Below, in pieces: positions 60,082 through 64,000 of a DNA stretch of 64,000 nucleotides. How positions within the stretch are numbered: position 1 is the stretch's first letter; each line of letters starts with the position of its first letter. The translations under genes and the position numbers were made by a program. This stretch comes from an uncultured Maritimibacter sp. (GTDB taxonomy: Bacteria > Pseudomonadota > Alphaproteobacteria > Rhodobacterales > Rhodobacteraceae): NCBI GenBank assembly GCA_913063035.1, contig CAJXYS010000012.1, forward strand, positions 1 to 64,000. Direction: 5' to 3'. The notes under the pieces are model-generated. The model did no database searches, had not been told where the DNA came from, and saw only the letters and a program-made list of their open reading frames with translations.

Positions 60082-60166
60082 TGGTGCGGGTGGAGGGACT
60101 TGAACCCCCACGCCTCGCGGCGCCAGAACCTAAATCTGGTGCGTCTACCAGTTCCGCCACACCCGC
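60082..60166 (-). tRNA. tRNA-Leu (anticodon UAG)
   Basis: An 85-base tRNA including an encoded CCA. The acceptor arms GCGGGTG/CACCCGC pair fully, the anticodon arm is CCAGA-TTTAGGT-TCTGG giving UAG, a long variable arm (CGCCGCGAGGCG) marks a class II tRNA, and the T arm has GGTTCAAGTCC. It reads CUN leucine codons, mainly CUA. It lies 25 bases upstream of tig, so processing by RNase P and 3' nucleases would create the 5' end of the tig message. Confidence 0.95.
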
Positions 60167-60300
60167 AAAACCTCGAAGGCAGCCCCCCGCCGGAAGCCGC
60201 CTCCTGAAATCCGCCTCCCTTTAGCAAAGGCCCGTGCGGGATGCGAGAGGAAAAAGCGCCCGCACCGCCGGGCCGGGCACGCCGCCTGCCGCGCGCCTGG

Positions 60301-61866
60301 TCAGAGCCCGAGGCCGCGGAAGACGGCCGGCAGCGCCTCGGGCAGATCCTCGGCGATCAGGCCGGCGCCGACATGACGCGCCGCCGCCGCGTGGAGCCAG
60401 GCGGCGGTCGTCCCGGCCTCCAGCGGGTCGAAGCCCCGCGCCATGAGGCCCGCCGCGATCCCGGTCAGAACGTCGCCCGCCCCCGCCGTGGCAAGCCAGG
60501 GTGCGGCTTGCGCGTAGCGCGCCGAATGCAGCGCCGCGCGCCCGTCGGGCGCGGCGACGACCGTGTCGGCCCCTTTCAGCAGCACCGTGGCCCCCGCCCG
60601 CGCCGCCGCGGCGCGCACCGCGTCGACCCGGGAAAAGGGCGCCCCGTCGACCGGCGACTCCGAGACCCGCGCCACGATATCGGGGAAGAGCCGCGCGAAT
60701 TCGCCGGCATGCGGGGTCAGCAGACAGCGATCGTGGAGCGCCCCGAAAAGCGTCTCGGGCGCGTCGGAAAATCCGGTCAGCGCATCGGCGTCGAGCACGG
60801 TGCCCCGCCCCGCGCCCAGCGCCGCCAGGACGCGGCCGCGTGCCCCGTCGTCGAGGCCCAGCGCCGGGCCAAGCCCCAGCGCGTTGAAGCGGCGGTCGCC
60901 GAGCAGCGCCGCCAGCCCCGCGGCGTCGCGCAGCGGGTGCAGCATCACCGCGTCCAGCCGGGCGGCGTTTTCCTGCAGCGCGGCCGGCGGGCAGGCCAGC
61001 GTGACCAGCCCCGCGCCGGCCCGGAGCGCAGCGCGCGCGGCCATGCGCGCGGCGCCACCCCGCCCCGGACCGCCCGACAGGATCACCGCATGGCCATGGC
61101 CGTATTTGTGCGCCGCCGATCCCTTGGCGAGCCGGTCCAGCGGCAGCGTGTCGCGATCGACCAGGCGGCAGACCTCTGCCGGTCGGTCCGCGGCCCAGGC
61201 CCGCACATCCGCATCGAGGCCGATCGGGACGACGGCCAGCGCCGCGCTGCGCTCGGCGCCGGGGCCGCTGTGATGGCCGATCTTGGCGCGTTCGAAGGCG
61301 ACGGTCAGCCCCGCCCGCACCGGCGGGAACGCCCCGGGGACGCGCAGCGGCCCGCCATCGGCGTCCGCGCCGCTCAGGATGTCCACGGCGAGGATCGGGC
61401 AGTCGGCGGCGCGCCCCAGCACCTGCGCGACGAGGCCCGGCACGGGCCGCGCCAGCCCGGTGCCGAAGAGCGCATCCACGACCAGCGGGCCGCCGGCGAA
61501 GGCGGCGCCCCCGGCCGCCTCCAGCGGCTGGACGGTGCCGCCGGCCTCGGCCTCCCAGCGGCGGCGGTTCGCGGCCGCGTCCGGCGGCAGGCGATCCGGG
61601 TCGCCGAAGAGGTAGAGCGCCACCGACCAGCCCCGCCCCGCCAAGAGCCGCGCGATGACGAACCCGTCGCCGCCATTGTTTCCCGGCCCCGCCAGGACGA
61701 CGGCGCGGTGCCCCTGCCCCGCCCGGTACTCCGGCCAGTGCGCGAGCGCGGCCTCGACGGCGCCGCGGCCGGCCCGCTCCATCAGCTCCAGCCCGCTGAC
61801 CCGGCCGCTTTCGATGGCGGCGGTTTCGACGGCCTTCATCTGGGCCGATGTCAGGATTTCGGTCAT
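60301..61866 (-). CDS. nnr: Bifunctional NAD(P)H-hydrate epimerase/ADP-dependent dehydratase
   Basis: A 521-residue fusion that repairs hydrated NAD(P)H. The N-terminal epimerase part (about 1-215) has LELMERAGRGAVEAAL and VLAGPGNNGGDGFVIARLL. The C-terminal ribokinase-like dehydratase (about 230-510) has YGHGHAVILSGGPGRGGAARM, LLTPHAGEFARLFPD and the TAGAGDVLTGIAAGLMARG end with the catalytic Asp. One oddity: the epimerase motif DIPSG reads DILSG here (Pro to Leu). The start at 61866 gives TEILTSAQMKAVE, the usual beginning. It is divergent from glnB. Confidence 0.92.
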   Translation of the reverse strand: MTEILTSAQMKAVETAAIESGRVSGLELMERAGRGAVEAALAHWPEYRAGQGHRAVVLAGPGNNGGDGFVIARLLAGRGWSVALYLFGDPDRLPPDAAANRRRWEAEAGGTVQPLEAAGGAAFAGGPLVVDALFGTGLARPVPGLVAQVLGRAADCPILAVDILSGADADGGPLRVPGAFPPVRAGLTVAFERAKIGHHSGPGAERSAALAVVPIGLDADVRAWAADRPAEVCRLVDRDTLPLDRLAKGSAAHKYGHGHAVILSGGPGRGGAARMAARAALRAGAGLVTLACPPAALQENAARLDAVMLHPLRDAAGLAALLGDRRFNALGLGPALGLDDGARGRVLAALGAGRGTVLDADALTGFSDAPETLFGALHDRCLLTPHAGEFARLFPDIVARVSESPVDGAPFSRVDAVRAAAARAGATVLLKGADTVVAAPDGRAALHSARYAQAAPWLATAGAGDVLTGIAAGLMARGFDPLEAGTTAAWLHAAAARHVGAGLIAEDLPEALPAVFRGLGL

Positions 61867-61868
61867 GA

Positions 61869-62363
<495 letters not shown>

Positions 62364-62416
62364 GCCACACAGATCCAGAAACGAACCGAATACCACTGAG
62401 AGAGGGAAGAGGTCAC

Positions 62417-63823
62417 ATGAGCAATGCTGACGTTCTGAAGATGATCAAGGACGAGGAGGTCGAATACGTCGACATCCGCTTCACCGACCCGCGGGGCAAG
62501 CTCCAGCACGTCACCGTCATGGCCGACCAGGTCGACGAGGACTTCCTGGAAGAGGGCTTCATGTTCGACGGCTCGTCGATCGCGGGCTGGAAGTCGATCG
62601 AGGCCTCCGACATGAAACTGCTGCCGGCGCCGGACTCGGCCTATATCGATCCGTTCTACGCCGAGAAGACGCTCTGCCTGCACTGCACGGTCGTCGAACC
62701 CGACACCGGCGAGCCCTATCACCGCGACCCGCGCGGCACCGCCGAGAAGGCCGAGGCCTATCTGAAATCGAGCGGCATCGGCGACGTCGCCTATTTCGGC
62801 CCCGAGGCCGAGTTCTTCCTGTTCGACGACGTCCGCTTCTCCAACGAGATCAACAAGGTCTCCTACGAGATTGACGCGATCGACGCGTCCTGGAACACCG
62901 ACACCGAGTACGAGATGGGCAACATGGGCCACCGTCCGGGTGTCAAGGGCGGCTACTTCCCGGTGAACCCGATCGACGCCGGCCAGGACATCCGCTCCGA
63001 GATGCTCTCGACCATGAAGCGCCTCGGCATGAAGGTCGACAAGCACCACCACGAGGTGGCCTCCTGCCAGCACGAGCTGGGCCTGATCTTCAGCTCGCTC
63101 ACCGACCAGGGCGACCAGCTGCAGAAATACAAGTACGTGATCCATAACGTGGCCCATGCCTACGGCAAATCGGCCACCTTCATGCCGAAGCCGATCTACG
63201 GCGACAACGGCACCGGCATGCACGTCAACATGTCGATCTGGAAGGACGGCAAGCCGCTCTTCGCCGGCGACAAATACGCGGACCTGAGCCAGGAGGCGCT
63301 CTACTTCATCGGCGGCATCCTGAAGCACGCCAAGACGCTGAACGCCTTCACCAACCCGTCGACCAACTCCTACAAGCGCCTGATCCCGGGCTTCGAAGCC
63401 CCGGTGCTGCGCGCCTACTCGGCCCGCAACCGCTCGGGCTGCGTGCGGATCCCGTGGACGGAAAGCCCGAAGGCCAAGCGCGTCGAGGCCCGCTTCCCGG
63501 ACCCGTCGGCGAACCCCTACCTGTGCTTCTCGGCGCTGCTGATGGCCGGGCTCGACGGGATCAAGAACAAGATCGATCCCGGCGACGCTATGGACAAGAA
63601 CCTCTACGACCTGCCGCCGGAAGAGCTGGAAGGCATTCCGACCGTCTGCTCGAGCCTGCGCGAGGCGCTGAACGCGCTGGAAAACGACCACGAGTTCCTG
63701 CTGGCCGGCGACGTCTTCACCAAGGACCAGATCGACGGCTACCTCGAGCTGAAGTGGGAAGAGGTCTACGCCTTCGAACACACGCCGCACCCGGTCGAGT
63801 TCCAGATGTACTACAGCTGCTGA
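62417..63823 (+). CDS. glnA: Glutamine synthetase, type I
   Basis: A 468-residue ATP-dependent enzyme making glutamine from glutamate and ammonia. [18 protein letters not shown] is the N-terminal latch region, [15 protein letters not shown] carries metal ligands, [20 protein letters not shown] is the ATP loop, and Tyr397 in NLYDLPPEE is the adenylylation site, so it is a GSI-beta type controlled by GlnE. The ATG follows AGAGGGAAGAGG. It is last in the operon with glnB and is followed by a terminator. Confidence 0.97.
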   Translation: MSNADVLKMIKDEEVEYVDIRFTDPRGKLQHVTVMADQVDEDFLEEGFMFDGSSIAGWKSIEASDMKLLPAPDSAYIDPFYAEKTLCLHCTVVEPDTGEPYHRDPRGTAEKAEAYLKSSGIGDVAYFGPEAEFFLFDDVRFSNEINKVSYEIDAIDASWNTDTEYEMGNMGHRPGVKGGYFPVNPIDAGQDIRSEMLSTMKRLGMKVDKHHHEVASCQHELGLIFSSLTDQGDQLQKYKYVIHNVAHAYGKSATFMPKPIYGDNGTGMHVNMSIWKDGKPLFAGDKYADLSQEALYFIGGILKHAKTLNAFTNPSTNSYKRLIPGFEAPVLRAYSARNRSGCVRIPWTESPKAKRVEARFPDPSANPYLCFSALLMAGLDGIKNKIDPGDAMDKNLYDLPPEELEGIPTVCSSLREALNALENDHEFLLAGDVFTKDQIDGYLELKWEEVYAFEHTPHPVEFQMYYSC

Positions 63824-63854
63824 GCGCGACCCGCGCGACGGCGACACAAGGATC

Positions 63855-63882
63855 GGAAAGGGGCCCCGCGGGGCCCCTTTCC
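63855..63882. terminator. Intrinsic terminator after glnA
   Basis: A perfect 28-base palindrome, GGAAAGGGGCCCCG paired with CGGGGCCCCTTTCC, begins 32 bases after the glnA stop. The T run is short (TTT) on both strands, so it resembles the terminator after tig and could act in either direction. Confidence 0.7.
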
Positions 63883-63888
63883 CATTGC

Positions 63889-63974
63889 GGCGCGCGGATG
63901 CGCGCCACGCCTCTGCACGCGCGGCCCGCTGGGCCGCGCAGCCTCCGGCGGGGATATTTCCGGAACGATGAAGC
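63889..63974 (+). repeat. Dispersed two-hairpin intergenic repeat, full copy 2
   Basis: The element reads: hairpin 1 (GGCGCGC-GGAT-GCGCGCC, 63889-63906), the linker ACGCCT, hairpin 2 (GCGCGGCCC-GCT-GGGCCGCGC, 63919-63939), then a conserved tail. The tail at 63941-63965 is identical over 25 bases to the inverted copy at 17520-17544, and the match goes on to TGAAGC. It follows glnA and its terminator, in the same direction as glnA. The last bases of the window after it hold nothing I can identify. Confidence 0.75.
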
Positions 63975-64000
63975 CGTGGCTCAGGCGGCCGTGACCGGGT

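Overview
The window is a dense, GC-rich (roughly two thirds G+C) bacterial chromosome segment, almost certainly from an alphaproteobacterium of the order Rhodobacterales. Pointers are a C4-type 5-aminolevulinate synthase (HemA) at the left edge with an Fnr-like box upstream, a LexA box of the alphaproteobacterial GTTC-N7-GTTC type in front of uvrA, an NDUFA12 homologue, a Fur/Mur-type regulator without CxxC zinc sites, prfB without a programmed frameshift, and the tRNA-Leu/tig/clpP/clpX and glnB/glnA arrangements. No phage, insertion sequence, CRISPR or rRNA was seen. Apart from one small islet it is a conserved housekeeping region.

Layout. 1-16 kb: hemA start, MarR and XRE regulators, sdhE, aspartate aminotransferase, an M20 amidohydrolase, mazG, nucleoside hydrolase, selO, fur between two EamA transporters, eno, a HAD hydrolase, a DUF985 cupin, anmK, tyrS and a DUF3179 protein. 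16-18 kb: two tandem cyclophilins, coaD and a CBS protein. 18-25 kb: a valine-degradation cluster (LysR regulator, mmsA, acyl-CoA dehydrogenase, 3-hydroxyisobutyryl-CoA hydrolase, mmsB) with a YbdK-type ligase inside it. 25-29.5 kb: a Crp/Fnr regulator with a DUF2892 membrane protein on one side of uvrA and a free-standing rhodanese on the other, a possible sulfur-response set. 29.5-33 kb: lpd, a DUF924 protein and an MFS transporter.

33.0-34.3 kb is the only accessory-looking stretch. It holds an orphan helical protein, a small membrane-protein frame whose start looks broken by one extra base, a short frame resembling the C-terminus of QueA, and an A+T-richer plus-strand frame. It lies directly downstream of queA.

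34.3-48.3 kb is mostly envelope biology: queA with an AsmA-like protein, bcp with a DUF455 protein, an M23 peptidase overlapping a bactofilin, a DUF2189 membrane protein, and an amiC-mrcA-prfB row. 48.3-64 kb: rne with a long structured leader, a DsbA-like protein, accB-accC, aat, then NDUFA12-mlaD-DUF2155 on the other strand, clpX, clpP, tig and tRNA-Leu(UAG), the bifunctional NAD(P)HX repair enzyme, and glnB-glnA.

Non-coding points: a dispersed two-hairpin repeat downstream of genes (two full copies and one partial), an Fnr-like box, a LexA box, a GTGAC-N4-GTCAC dyad between a Crp-family gene and its neighbour, an A+T-rich direct repeat before the rhodanese gene, and several intrinsic terminators. 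All names come from reading translated sequence and remembered family motifs; no database search was run.
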